NCBI GenBank assembly: GCA_947642455.1
Contig: CANRSN010000007.1
Coordinates: 1 to 64,000 of the forward strand
Source of the DNA: an uncultured Clostridiaceae bacterium
GTDB lineage: Bacteria; Bacillota; Clostridia; TANB77; CAG-508
Length of the DNA stretch: 64,000 nt
Direction of reading: 5' to 3'
Positions 1 to 10,289 of the stretch are shown piece by piece. The position numbers and the translations under genes were made by a program. The notes beneath the pieces were generated by a model. The model saw nothing but the letters and a program-made list of their open reading frames with translations. It made no database searches and was not told the origin of the DNA. Within the stretch, counting starts at the first letter, position 1. Every line of letters begins with the position of its first letter.

Positions 1-50
1 GGACCCACCGGTTATGAGCCGGTTGCTCTGACCAACTGAGCTAAGGGAGC
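1..50 (-). tRNA. tRNA-Met (CAT anticodon), 3' part cut off by the window edge
   Basis: Read on the minus strand, the sequence begins with the acceptor strand GCTCCCT, then a D-arm (GCTCAGTTGGTCAGAGC), then an anticodon stem-loop with CCGG stems around CTCATAA. The variable and T arms lie beyond base 1. A CAT anticodon can be elongator Met, initiator Met or lysidine-modified Ile. The D-arm and ACCGG stem look like elongator Met, but this is a judgement. Confidence 0.9.
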
Positions 51-193
51 ATTTCCTAAGACATTTTTAATTATATATAATTTTTTTCTTCTTGTCAATA
101 GTTTATGCAATATTTTTTAAAAAATTTATCAAATAAAGTAAAATCTATGAAAACCTTTTGTATGTAAGCATTTCGACTTTAATAAAATATTAA

Positions 194-233
194 TCGTGAA
201 CTTTTTTAAGATTTTTCTTAAGAAAGTTCACGA
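194..233 (-). terminator. hairpin terminator after the 245-1138 gene
   Basis: A 17-bp near-perfect stem (TCGTGAACTTTCTTAAG and its complement, one G-T pair) closes a 6-base loop just past the stop codon of the upstream minus-strand gene. A T-rich stretch follows. It separates that gene from the tRNA. Confidence 0.6.
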
Positions 234-244
234 TCAATTTATAT

Positions 245-1138
245 CTAATTTTGTGACTCTCTTCCTTCTGGTAATGTTGGCAAATCTAAAACCACTCTTA
301 TTTTTAAAGCATATGATATTGCTCTCGCAAATTTTGTTTGTTTAAATCTTTGCCATAATGATGGTTTAACTTCAAATGTTGTTTGTTCTACATATTCATT
401 TGTAACACTATCTGTTCCAGATTGAACTGTTGTAGTAGTGGTTTGAATTGGAGTTACTGTTTGACCAACTTGAGTATTTGCTGTTTGTGTCTGTATTTCT
501 GCTACATTTATATCTTCTGGCGTTGGTATTAATTTTAATGCATCTGCTACTTCTATTCCTATATAGCTTAAAGCCTTTGATCTATCTTCAATTCTTTCCA
601 TATCTATTTCAATATGTAAGTTAGATTCTAAGTTAAGAACTCTAGCATTTATTAGCTTTACTGCATCTTGATAATTTTCTGTTTGAATATCTTTTGATTT
701 TCCAATCATTTGCAAAGTTTCTATTATATCTTCTGGGAATCTATCTTCTATTTCTTTTACAGAACCTTTCCATCCATCTACTTTATTTTCAACTATTTCT
801 AAGGTTTCCTTTAATATTCTAGCAGATGTAATGTTGGCTTCTCTTTGTCTAATTAATTCCTCTATTTGTTTTGTATTTTCTTCAAATTGATTCGTTGCGA
901 ATTCAACTAATTCATATGCTGCCTTATATACACTTGATGGAAAATTTTTCTTTTTTGGATATTCTACCAAATATGTTTTAATTGATTCAATTAAATCTTT
1001 AAAGTAAGAGTCATCTTCTAGCTGTATAATTTGTTTCTTACTTTTTGGATTTATCATTCTTTGTACCTTATCTATATTAGATAGGATTTTTTCTTCTGTG
1101 ATTACCATTCTCACATTTACTATGCCAGATCTAGACAT
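245..1138 (-). CDS. hypothetical coiled-coil protein with Thr/Gln-rich linker
   Basis: This is a 297-residue soluble protein that I do not recognise. Residues about 70-130 are charged and heptad-like, probably a coiled coil (EENTKQIEELIRQREANI). Residues about 205-255 are a low-complexity Thr/Gln/Val linker. A short basic C-terminal segment (WQRFKQTKFARAISYALKI) could be an amphipathic or membrane-associated helix. There is no signal peptide or clear TM segment. The start is set by a GGAGGAG site 6 bases upstream. It has its own promoter and terminator and so appears monocistronic. No function is proposed. Confidence 0.75.
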   Translation of the reverse strand: MSRSGIVNVRMVITEEKILSNIDKVQRMINPKSKKQIIQLEDDSYFKDLIESIKTYLVEYPKKKNFPSSVYKAAYELVEFATNQFEENTKQIEELIRQREANITSARILKETLEIVENKVDGWKGSVKEIEDRFPEDIIETLQMIGKSKDIQTENYQDAVKLINARVLNLESNLHIEIDMERIEDRSKALSYIGIEVADALKLIPTPEDINVAEIQTQTANTQVGQTVTPIQTTTTTVQSGTDSVTNEYVEQTTFEVKPSLWQRFKQTKFARAISYALKIRVVLDLPTLPEGRESQN

Positions 1139-1237
1139 GTAAACTCTCCTCCTTTTTTCCTATGTATTTATATATTGCTTTTTTTACAAAAAGTTACATT
1201 AGGATTCATAATACTTTTTTTATTTGACTTCTACTTT

Positions 1238-1267
1238 ATTTTAATACAAAATAAATATAGTTGTCAA
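1238..1267 (-). promoter_or_regulatory. sigma-A promoter for the 245-1138 gene
   Basis: On the minus strand TTGACA is followed by an 18-base spacer and TAAAAT, about 100 bases upstream of the start codon. Confidence 0.5.
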
Positions 1268-1320
1268 TAGCCAAAGTACTATTTCCGTAAATTGTAACAC
1301 AATTGTAATATTTGTTTAAA

Positions 1321-3189
1321 TTATGTTTCCTTATTTATTTCTACATATCTTTTTATTTTCATTGTTGTTGTTTTTACAAATTCATCTTTCTTTATTTCTA
1401 GTTTCTTTATTGCTTTATATGATGTTAATTTTCTATTTACTATTTTTATTTGTTCCCATATTATATCATGTATTTGTTCATCTGTTAAATCCTTACCATG
1501 TTTTGTTTCTATTTCTTCAAAGTTTGGAATTACTTTTACAGAAATGGTTAGTTCTTTTTCTCCTTTTTCTGGTTTTCCATATACCATACATTCTTTTATC
1601 TCTGATATTTCTCCTAACATTAGTTCTATTTCTTCTGGATATATGTTCTTTCCATTCTGAGTTACTATAACATTTTTTATTCTTCCTGTTATAAATAAAT
1701 ATCCATCCTCATCTAAATATCCTACATCCCCTGAGTGAAACCATCTATCTCCATTTTCATCTACTTCTATGACTTCATTTGTAGCTTCTTCATCTTCATA
1801 ATATCCAAGCATTAAAGTTTTACTCTTTATTAATACTTCACCTTCACCATTTTCATTAGGTTGATCTATTTTTAATTCTGCACAATTAACTGCTTTTCCT
1901 GCTGAGCCTACTTTTGGATTATATTCTGGAGTTAAAGCTGCAATTGGTGCTGTTTCTGTTAATCCATATCCTTGTAAGAATGATATTCCTAAATCCTGAA
2001 CCCATTTCCCAACCTTTGGATCTATTGGAGCTGCTGCTGAAACTATTATTCTTAAATTTCCACCTAAATTTGCATATATTTCTGAAAATACTTTCCTTTT
2101 TATATCTACTCCTACACTCTTTAAAGCATTTGTTATATGTAACATAGAATTTACTAAGCCTGCTTTTCCACTCTTTTCTATAGTTTTATTTATTTTTTTA
2201 TATAAATTCTCTATTAGTAATGGAACTGCAAGTAATGCTGTAGGTTTTGTTTCTTGCAAATCTGGCACAATATATTTTAACCCCTGACAAACTGCTATAG
2301 AACAACCATTTGCCATTGGTAACAGAAAACCTATTGATGATTCATATGTATGATGTAAAGGTAATACTGAAAATAACCTATCAGCTTGTGTTAATTTTAC
2401 ATATGTACTTACTGCATTTACGTTTTCTGCTAAATTTCTATTACAAATCATAACTCCTTTTGCATTTGAAGTTGTTCCTGATGTAAATATAAGAACTTTG
2501 AATTCGTCTGGATCTATTTCTATGTCAATAAATGAATTATCTCCATTTTCTATAAGTTGTGCTCCTTGTTTTAATAAAGTATTAAAACCAACATTTCTTC
2601 CTTCTAACTCTTCATCTGAGTTCATCTGTATGAAATATTTTACTGTTGGTAATTTATCTTCTATTTTGTTTATAATATCTTTCTTCTTAGTTGAAAATAT
2701 TACAGCAGATGCTTTTGATCTATTTATTACATTCTCTATTTCATTAGCTGGTAATTCTTTGTCTACTGGTACAGCTATACCTACTCCACAAAGCATTGCC
2801 ATATATGATACATACCAATTATATGTATTTTCTCCTATTATAACTATTCTTTCGTTTTTCAAATTGTATTTTTTAGTTAATGCTGTTCCTAAGTCTATTA
2901 CATCTTTTGCAAATTGTCTATATGTTATTTTTTCAAATTGCCCCTTTGGATTAAATTTTTCTAATATAAATAAATCATCTGCAAATTTTTCTTTTGCCAT
3001 TATAAATATTTCTTTTATTGTTTTGTAATTTGTTTTTATATAATTTTTATTTCTATCTTTGTTTGTATTTTCATTTTTCTTTTTTAGTTCTTCATAATCT
3101 ACTTTTACTTCTTCTATATTTTCTATATCTTTCATTTTTAATTTTGGAAACTTGAAGTTTGGTATTTTAAAATCTTTTAATATCCTCAT
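1321..3189 (-). CDS. long-chain fatty acid--CoA ligase (AMP-forming)
   Basis: An adenylate-forming enzyme of the acyl-CoA synthetase family, which activates fatty acids with ATP and CoA. It shows the phosphate-binding loop FTSGTTSNAKGVMI, the A5 motif QGYGLTETAP, the hinge region GDVGYLDEDGYLFITGR and a C-terminal lysine context (TTTMKIKRY). The reading frame extends 25 codons further upstream without a ribosome binding site. An AAAGGA site precedes two in-frame ATGs at 3201 and 3189, and spacing favours 3189. About 90 hydrophilic residues precede the adenylation domain. It lies just downstream of a TetR regulator on the same strand, so the pair probably forms a fatty-acid-responsive operon. 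Substrate chain length cannot be read from sequence. Confidence 0.9.
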   Translation of the reverse strand: MRILKDFKIPNFKFPKLKMKDIENIEEVKVDYEELKKKNENTNKDRNKNYIKTNYKTIKEIFIMAKEKFADDLFILEKFNPKGQFEKITYRQFAKDVIDLGTALTKKYNLKNERIVIIGENTYNWYVSYMAMLCGVGIAVPVDKELPANEIENVINRSKASAVIFSTKKKDIINKIEDKLPTVKYFIQMNSDEELEGRNVGFNTLLKQGAQLIENGDNSFIDIEIDPDEFKVLIFTSGTTSNAKGVMICNRNLAENVNAVSTYVKLTQADRLFSVLPLHHTYESSIGFLLPMANGCSIAVCQGLKYIVPDLQETKPTALLAVPLLIENLYKKINKTIEKSGKAGLVNSMLHITNALKSVGVDIKRKVFSEIYANLGGNLRIIVSAAAPIDPKVGKWVQDLGISFLQGYGLTETAPIAALTPEYNPKVGSAGKAVNCAELKIDQPNENGEGEVLIKSKTLMLGYYEDEEATNEVIEVDENGDRWFHSGDVGYLDEDGYLFITGRIKNVIVTQNGKNIYPEEIELMLGEISEIKECMVYGKPEKGEKELTISVKVIPNFEEIETKHGKDLTDEQIHDIIWEQIKIVNRKLTSYKAIKKLEIKKDEFVKTTTMKIKRYVEINKET

Positions 3190-3278
3190 TTTAAAATTCA
3201 TTCCTTTCTGACTTTGCTGGAAGGTATATGAATATTTAATTATTTTTAAATTATATCCTTCCATATTTAGTAAATTTT

Positions 3279-3845
3279 TTATTTTTTTAATTTCTTTATA
3301 AATGTTTTATCTATTTCTAAATATAATTCTGGTATTTCTATATTCTTCTCTCTCCTTAACTTATATATCATACTTGAACATGCAAAGCCAAATATCCCTG
3401 AAGCTATTACATTTGGATCTGCTTGTATTATTTCTCCTTTTTCCATTCCTTTTTCAACTATTTCCTGAATCATTTGGATATATTCAAAAACATAGTCTCT
3501 ACATATTATACTTCTAGAACCTGTTCCCCATATTTGACTTAATATTATTGTCATAAAACTTTCATATTTTACTAATACCTTTAACTCTATTAATATTATA
3601 GCTCTTAGTTTATCTATTGAATTAGTCAATTTGTCTGTTTTTATTGCTATACTGTTTTTTAATAGCTTTACTCCTTCTTCAACTAAAAACTTAAATATTT
3701 CTTCTTTACTTGAAAAGTGATAATATAACGTTCCCTTTGCTACTCCTACTGTTGCTGTAATTTCTTCTATGCTTGTTGCATCATATCCTTTTTCTGCAAA
3801 TAGTCTCATTGATGTTTCAAATATTTTCCTCTTTGTTTTATTCAT
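3279..3845 (-). CDS. TetR/AcrR family transcriptional regulator
   Basis: A 188-residue one-domain regulator. Residues about 5-50 form the TetR helix-turn-helix (MRLFAEKGYDATSIEEIT, then VAKGTLYYHFSSKEEIF). The rest is an all-helical ligand-binding and dimerisation domain. The start is supported by AAGGTGG 6 bases upstream. It is directly upstream of the acyl-CoA ligase on the same strand, so by analogy with FadR-type TetR proteins it may sense acyl-CoA and repress the pair. That is inferred from context. A candidate operator lies in its leader. Confidence 0.9.
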   Translation of the reverse strand: MNKTKRKIFETSMRLFAEKGYDATSIEEITATVGVAKGTLYYHFSSKEEIFKFLVEEGVKLLKNSIAIKTDKLTNSIDKLRAIILIELKVLVKYESFMTIILSQIWGTGSRSIICRDYVFEYIQMIQEIVEKGMEKGEIIQADPNVIASGIFGFACSSMIYKLRREKNIEIPELYLEIDKTFIKKLKK

Positions 3846-3862
3846 CTATTCCACCTTTTTAA

Positions 3863-3884
3863 GACAATTTGACGGACACTTGTC
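3863..3884. promoter_or_regulatory. candidate TetR operator (imperfect palindrome)
   Basis: GACAATTTGAC is followed directly by GGACACTTGTC, two half-sites in inverted orientation matching at 7 of 11 positions. It lies about 20 bases upstream of the TetR start codon, where an autoregulatory operator would be expected. Confidence 0.4.
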
Positions 3885-3980
3885 TTTAAATATATTTTCT
3901 TTTGTTATGAAAGATATTTTCTCCGCCTTATATACCTTTTATACTATATTAATTATTACTTTTATATTTTATTAATTAGT

Positions 3981-4985
3981 TTATCTTCTTGACTTTGCAT
4001 CCAAACTGTCTAGATTATCTAATGCTTTTCCTGTCCCTAACGCTACACATGATACTGCATCTTGTGCTATCATTACATTTATACCTGTTTTTTCTTGTAG
4101 TAGTTTATCTAAGCCATCTACTAAACAACCGCCACCTGTCATGTATATACCTCTGTCACTTATGTCGGCTGCTAACTCTGGTGGTGTCTTTTCTAATACT
4201 GAATGTACAGCATCTACTATCATTAATGCTGGTTCCATTAAGGCCTCTAGCATTTCACTTGAATATACTTTTATTGTTTTTGGTAACCCTGTTGATAAAT
4301 CTCTTCCTCTCATTTCCATTTCTGAATCTTGTACTTTTGGGAATACACAACCTATATTTACTTTTAATTCTTCTGCTGTTCTTTCCCCTATTATTATGTT
4401 ATATTTTCTTTTTATATATTTTACTATAGCTTCATCAAATTTGTCTCCTGCTACTTTAAGAGAATTGCTTACAACAGACCCACCTAATGATATAACTGCT
4501 ATATCAGTTGTTCCCCCACCAATATCTACTACCATATTCCCACATGGTTTTGATATATCTATTCCTGCTCCAATAGCTGCTGCTATTGGTTCTTCTATTA
4601 AATATACTTTTCTTGCTCCTGCTTGTGAAGCAGCATCTATTACTGCTTTTTTTTCTACTTCTGTGACCTGCGATGGTATACATATCATAATTCTAGGTGA
4701 AAACATAAATTTACCACATACTTTATTTATGAAATACTTTAACATTTTTTCTGTTACAGTATAATTTGATATTACTCCCTCTCTTAATGGTCTTGTTGCA
4801 ACTATATTTCCTGGTGTCCTTCCTAACATTCTTCTAGCCTCTTTTCCAACTGCTAATACATTACTTGTGTTGTTGTCTACAGCTACTACAGAAGGCTCTC
4901 TTAACACAATACCTTTCCCTTTTACATATGCTATTACTGTAGCTGTTCCTAGATCTATACCAATGTCTTGTCCTAATCCAAACAT
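3981..4985 (-). CDS. mreB: rod shape-determining actin homologue MreB/Mbl
   Basis: A bacterial actin that polymerises under the membrane and guides lateral wall synthesis. The N-terminus FGLGQDIGIDLGTATV holds phosphate loop 1. VVDIGGGTTDIAVISLGG is phosphate loop 2, and the adenosine region is near MTGGGCLVDGL. About 334 residues is the usual length. The frame has an ATG two codons earlier, but AAAGGA is spaced correctly (9 bases) for the ATG at 4985, which also gives the typical MFG- start. mreC and mreD are not adjacent, so it may be the Mbl paralogue. It has its own promoter at 5128-5156. Confidence 0.93.
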   Translation of the reverse strand: MFGLGQDIGIDLGTATVIAYVKGKGIVLREPSVVAVDNNTSNVLAVGKEARRMLGRTPGNIVATRPLREGVISNYTVTEKMLKYFINKVCGKFMFSPRIMICIPSQVTEVEKKAVIDAASQAGARKVYLIEEPIAAAIGAGIDISKPCGNMVVDIGGGTTDIAVISLGGSVVSNSLKVAGDKFDEAIVKYIKRKYNIIIGERTAEELKVNIGCVFPKVQDSEMEMRGRDLSTGLPKTIKVYSSEMLEALMEPALMIVDAVHSVLEKTPPELAADISDRGIYMTGGGCLVDGLDKLLQEKTGINVMIAQDAVSCVALGTGKALDNLDSLDAKSRR

Positions 4986-5127
4986 TTGCATCTTCCTTTC
5001 AAGTATATTAAATTATGGTTTCCCATTTTATCTTAATTAAATATAAAATTATCTGCTTTTAAATTTTATATAGCTAACTAGTCTTATTATTACATTTATT
5101 TTTCTTTTTTATTACATTTCTGTTGCG

Positions 5128-5156
5128 ATTATATTACATCTTTTTAAAAATTTCAA
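5128..5156 (-). promoter_or_regulatory. sigma-A promoter of mreB
   Basis: TTGAAA, a 17-base spacer and TATAAT on the minus strand give a leader of about 135 bases before mreB. Confidence 0.65.
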
Positions 5157-5220
5157 TCCTTATTTGCATTTTTTTATAAATTTAGGTAACATTCACAGGT
5201 ATTGTACTATCTGCTTCATT

Positions 5221-5325
5221 ATTAATATTTATTTTTAGAAGTTTTATGCAGGTAAACTCCTAAAGTAGATATGACCCAGAGTTACCTACGAAGACAGTAA
5301 AAAACTTCTAAAAATAAATATTAAT
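5221..5325 (+). repeat. nested-palindrome repeat, copy A (core forward)
   Basis: A perfect 25-bp inverted repeat (5221-5245 and 5301-5325, starting ATTAATATTTATTTTTAG) brackets a GC-richer asymmetric core containing GACCCAGAGTTACCTACGAA. Fainter outer arms continue on both sides (GTAACATTCACAG near 5187 and CTGAGCTGTTACA near 5358). It fills most of the 460-base gap between mreB and the next gene. It belongs to the family described in the findings (subtype with GTTACCTACGAAG). Confidence 0.85.
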
Positions 5326-5445
5326 GACACAATAGAATATAAATTTTTCTTATATCTGAGCTGTTACAAATTTTGCTTGTTTCTCAATAATTACTATTAT
5401 TTTATGCAAAGACAAGCTGTTTTATAACAACTTGTCTTTATTATT

Positions 5446-5838
5446 TCAAAATATTTCTTTATTATCTACTATGTCTATTTTTACACTTTTTATTCTTTCA
5501 TACTGAAAGCTTATTTCATATTCTTTTTCTTCTTTAGCTCCAATTTCACCTGTTTCTATATAATCTATTCCTAATAAGTTATTGTTTTTTGAATAATATT
5601 CTAATTTTATATATTTATTTTTTAATTCTGTTTCTTTTGGATTTTTAACTGTAATTTTTACATAACCTGATATCTTTTTTGCTTTAGCTTCTCCTATTAT
5701 TATGTATTCTTCTGAAATATCTTCTAATGTTATAGGACTATATGAGGTTATTATACTTAAATATATTAGTATTTGAGAAATTATAAAAAATCCTATTACT
5801 AGAATTAGATATTTAAAAAAGGTTTTCATTCTCGCCAT
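5446..5838 (-). CDS. small membrane-anchored protein, FxLYD-like
   Basis: A 130-residue protein. Residues about 8-32 are one hydrophobic helix (YLILVIGFFIISQILIYLSI), probably an uncleaved anchor that places the rest outside the cell. The remainder is beta-rich (ISGYVKITVKNP, LKNKYIKLEYYSKNNNLLG, EYEISFQYERIKSVKIDI), the pattern of extracellular FxLYD/Ig-like domains. AAGGAG lies 7 bases before the ATG. It is immediately downstream of lexA on the same strand, with 154 bases between them. The family assignment is by overall pattern only, and the function is unknown. Confidence 0.65.
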   Translation of the reverse strand: MARMKTFFKYLILVIGFFIISQILIYLSIITSYSPITLEDISEEYIIIGEAKAKKISGYVKITVKNPKETELKNKYIKLEYYSKNNNLLGIDYIETGEIGAKEEKEYEISFQYERIKSVKIDIVDNKEIF

Positions 5839-5992
5839 ACTTTTCTCCTTTTATTTCTCATATTCACCAGTATATCTGGCTACTTGTTATGTTTTTTGTA
5901 ATAATAAATAAAATATAAATTTTGCTTATCTCTGAATTTTTACTATATTTCATTTTCCTATTGGCTATATCTAGCATTTCTATTGAGTACAT

Positions 5993-6649
5993 TTATCTTA
6001 TTTTTCTGAATACCCCTGCTACTTTCCCTAATATTTCACAATTTGGTACTATTATTGGATCCATTGTACTATTTTCTGGTTGCAATCTTATATGGTCACT
6101 TTCTTTGTAAAATGTTTTTACAGTTGCTTCTTCTCCAATTAATGCTACTACTATTTGACCATTATTAGCTGTATTTTGTTTTTTTACTAATATGTAGTCA
6201 CCATCTAATATTCCTGCTTCTATCATACTTTCACCACTAACTGTTAACATGAAGCTTTCACTGTTTCCTACAAAGTCGATTGGTATTGGGAATGTGTCTG
6301 TTACATTTTCTACAGCTAAAATAGGTTCTCCTGCTGTAATTTTTCCTATTACAGGAACTTCTACCATCTCTTTACCTGTATAAAAATTTTTATTTTCCTC
6401 TTCTTTTGGCTTATTTGTTCTTTTTAATAACCTTAAAGTTCTTCCTTTTTGGTCTTCTTTTTTTATATACCCTTTATTTACAAGTTTTGCCAAATAGCCA
6501 TGTACTGTTGCTGTTGATTTTAAGCCTACTGCTTTTCCTATTTCTCTTACTGATGGTGGATATCCATTTTTGTCTATCTGATTTTCGATAAATTTTAATA
6601 TCGCTTTCTCTTTTTTATTTAATTCCATTGGGTCACTTTTTGCTCTCAT
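5993..6649 (-). CDS. lexA: LexA, SOS-response repressor and self-cleaving protease
   Basis: The SOS regulator represses DNA-damage genes and self-cleaves when stimulated by RecA. The N-terminal winged helix (about residues 8-72) includes GYPPSVREIGKAVGLKSTATV. The cleavage site is Ala-Gly in KITAGEPILA. The catalytic serine is in SGESMIEAGI and the catalytic lysine in EEATVKTFYKE. Its 218 residues are normal. The start is supported by GAGGAG 8 bases upstream. A strong sigma-A promoter lies 30-58 bases upstream. I did not find a clear GAAC-N4-GTTC box there, so autoregulation is not shown. Confidence 0.96.
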   Translation of the reverse strand: MRAKSDPMELNKKEKAILKFIENQIDKNGYPPSVREIGKAVGLKSTATVHGYLAKLVNKGYIKKEDQKGRTLRLLKRTNKPKEEENKNFYTGKEMVEVPVIGKITAGEPILAVENVTDTFPIPIDFVGNSESFMLTVSGESMIEAGILDGDYILVKKQNTANNGQIVVALIGEEATVKTFYKESDHIRLQPENSTMDPIIVPNCEILGKVAGVFRKIR

Positions 6650-6678
6650 TTACATCACTCCTCATTTAATTTTATAAT

Positions 6679-6707
6679 ATAATATCATACAAACAAAAGA
6701 ATGTCAA
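6679..6707 (-). promoter_or_regulatory. sigma-A promoter of lexA
   Basis: TTGACA, a 17-base spacer and TATTAT on the minus strand. The motif TTTTGTTTG occurs twice, flanking the -35 box, and could be an operator, but this is unproven. Confidence 0.7.
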
Positions 6708-6725
6708 ACAAAAGTTTTAACTTTT

Positions 6726-7517
6726 TTATAAATTTCTAGTTGCGTTTTTCTCGCTAAAAATTAATCCTATTATTCCTATTATAAATAGAATGACAGAAAA
6801 AATTGCTGAAACTCTAATATTCCCTAGCATAAGACTGTCTGTTCTAAGTTGCTCTATAAAAAATCTGAAAAAGCAATATATTATTAAATATATATATGTT
6901 ATTTTTCCTTCTAACCTCTTACTGTTTCTAAAGAGATATAATATGATAAATATTGCAAAATCTATTATACTTTCATATAAAAAAGTAGGGTGTACTTCCA
7001 TGTATGTTGCTTCTTTAAATATTCCCATCCTAAAAAAACTTGTTGTCTGTGTACCATATGCTTCAACATTTACAAAATTTCCCCATCTTCCTATAGCTTG
7101 ACCTAAAGCTAAATATGGTATTATATAGTCTAAAAAACTTATAAATTTTATTTTTTTCTTTTTACAATATATATATATAGTTATTACTCCTCCAATAATT
7201 CCTCCATATATTGCAAGTCCTCCATTTCTTAAATCAAACATCTTTATTGGATTTTGAACATAATAGTTTAAATTAAATACTATATAGTATATTCTTGCAC
7301 ATACTATTGCTATTGGTATTACAAATATTGCTGCCTCTAAAATATTTTCAAATTTTATACCATATTTATCATCATCTTTTTTAAAAAAGAAAATTGCTAA
7401 TACTATTGCTAAAACAATAAAAATTGCATACCAATAAATTTTTATCCCAAATAATTCAAATGCAACTCTATTTATTTGTAAATTTAAATTAAGTGCTGGA
7501 AAGCTAATACTTTGCAT
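6726..7517 (-). CDS. lgt: prolipoprotein diacylglyceryl transferase
   Basis: An integral membrane enzyme that moves diacylglyceryl from phosphatidylglycerol to the lipobox cysteine of prelipoproteins. This is the first step of lipoprotein maturation. The Lgt signature is visible as ALGQAIGRWGNFVNVEAYG at about residues 137-155. About seven hydrophobic segments span the protein, including KIYWYAIFIVLAIVLAIFF near the N-terminus. Its 263 residues are typical. GGAGGT precedes the start by 12 bases. It follows obg on the same strand with a 28-base gap, so the two are probably cotranscribed. Confidence 0.96.
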   Translation of the reverse strand: MQSISFPALNLNLQINRVAFELFGIKIYWYAIFIVLAIVLAIFFFKKDDDKYGIKFENILEAAIFVIPIAIVCARIYYIVFNLNYYVQNPIKMFDLRNGGLAIYGGIIGGVITIYIYCKKKKIKFISFLDYIIPYLALGQAIGRWGNFVNVEAYGTQTTSFFRMGIFKEATYMEVHPTFLYESIIDFAIFIILYLFRNSKRLEGKITYIYLIIYCFFRFFIEQLRTDSLMLGNIRVSAIFSVILFIIGIIGLIFSEKNATRNL

Positions 7518-7545
7518 ATTTTGCCTTATACCTCCATATTAAGAT

Positions 7546-9845
<2,300 letters not shown>

Positions 9846-9881
9846 TTTCCTCACTTCTCCTTCTCATTCCTACTGTTTTAT

Positions 9882-9910
9882 ATTATACATAATTTTTCCA
9901 TTTTTTACAA
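9882..9910 (-). promoter_or_regulatory. sigma-A promoter of trpS-obg-lgt
   Basis: TTGTAA, a 17-base spacer and TATAAT on the minus strand. The leader is only about 30 bases, too short for a T-box, so no tRNA-sensing leader is seen here. Confidence 0.65.
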
Positions 9911-9924
9911 TACATTTACAAATT

Positions 9925-10151
9925 TAAGTTTTGCTATTTTTTGAAATATATGTTTTAGGCTACAGTTATTAGAAGTTCACAGGAATATTAATATTTATTT
10001 TTGAAAAGTTCTGCGCAGGGAAGCTCCCAAAGTGGACATGACCCAGAGCGATTGGCGAAGCCAGTAAAGAACTTTGAAAAAATAAATATTAATATTCCTG
10101 CAAAAGATACTTTAAGCCTAAAACATATATTTCAAAAAATAGCAAAACTTA
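9925..10151 (+). repeat. nested-palindrome repeat, copy B (core forward, 227 bp)
   Basis: The outer inverted repeat is 36 bp and perfect (9925-9960 with 10116-10151, TAAGTTTTGCTATTTTTTG...). The inner inverted repeat is 32 bp with a few mismatches (9980-10011 with 10069-10100). Between them is the core GCGCAGGGAAGCTCCC ... GACCCAGAG ... GGCGAAGCCAGTAA. This is the best-preserved copy with GGCGAAGCC. It lies between the trpS promoter and the ftsH terminator. Confidence 0.9.
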
Positions 10152-10178
10152 AAATTACAAACATTAACAAACAAAGAT

Positions 10179-10277
10179 GAGGCATAAAAAGTATTCTAAA
10201 AGATTTAAATACTTTATCATGCCTCTTATGCTTTAGTATAGCAAAAATCGAATATTTCCCCTATACTAGAAGACTTC
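10179..10277 (-). repeat. two-hairpin element, also ftsH terminator (copy 1)
   Basis: Read on the minus strand after ftsH, GAAGTCTTCTAGTATAGG begins a hairpin closed by CTATACTA. A second hairpin follows, with arms GAGGCATGATAAAGTATT and its complement (10179-10225). A copy about 80% identical over some 64 bases is at 55501-55588. It probably ends ftsH transcription. Confidence 0.6.
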
Positions 10278-10289
10278 ACTAAACGTTTA

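Noticed and set aside
6650..6725. LexA self-operator upstream of lexA
   Set aside because: No GAAC-N4-GTTC or close variant was found. Only a TTTTGTTTG direct repeat is visible.
9846..9924. T-box leader for trpS
   Set aside because: The promoter leaves only about 30 bases of leader, with no T-box sequence or terminator.
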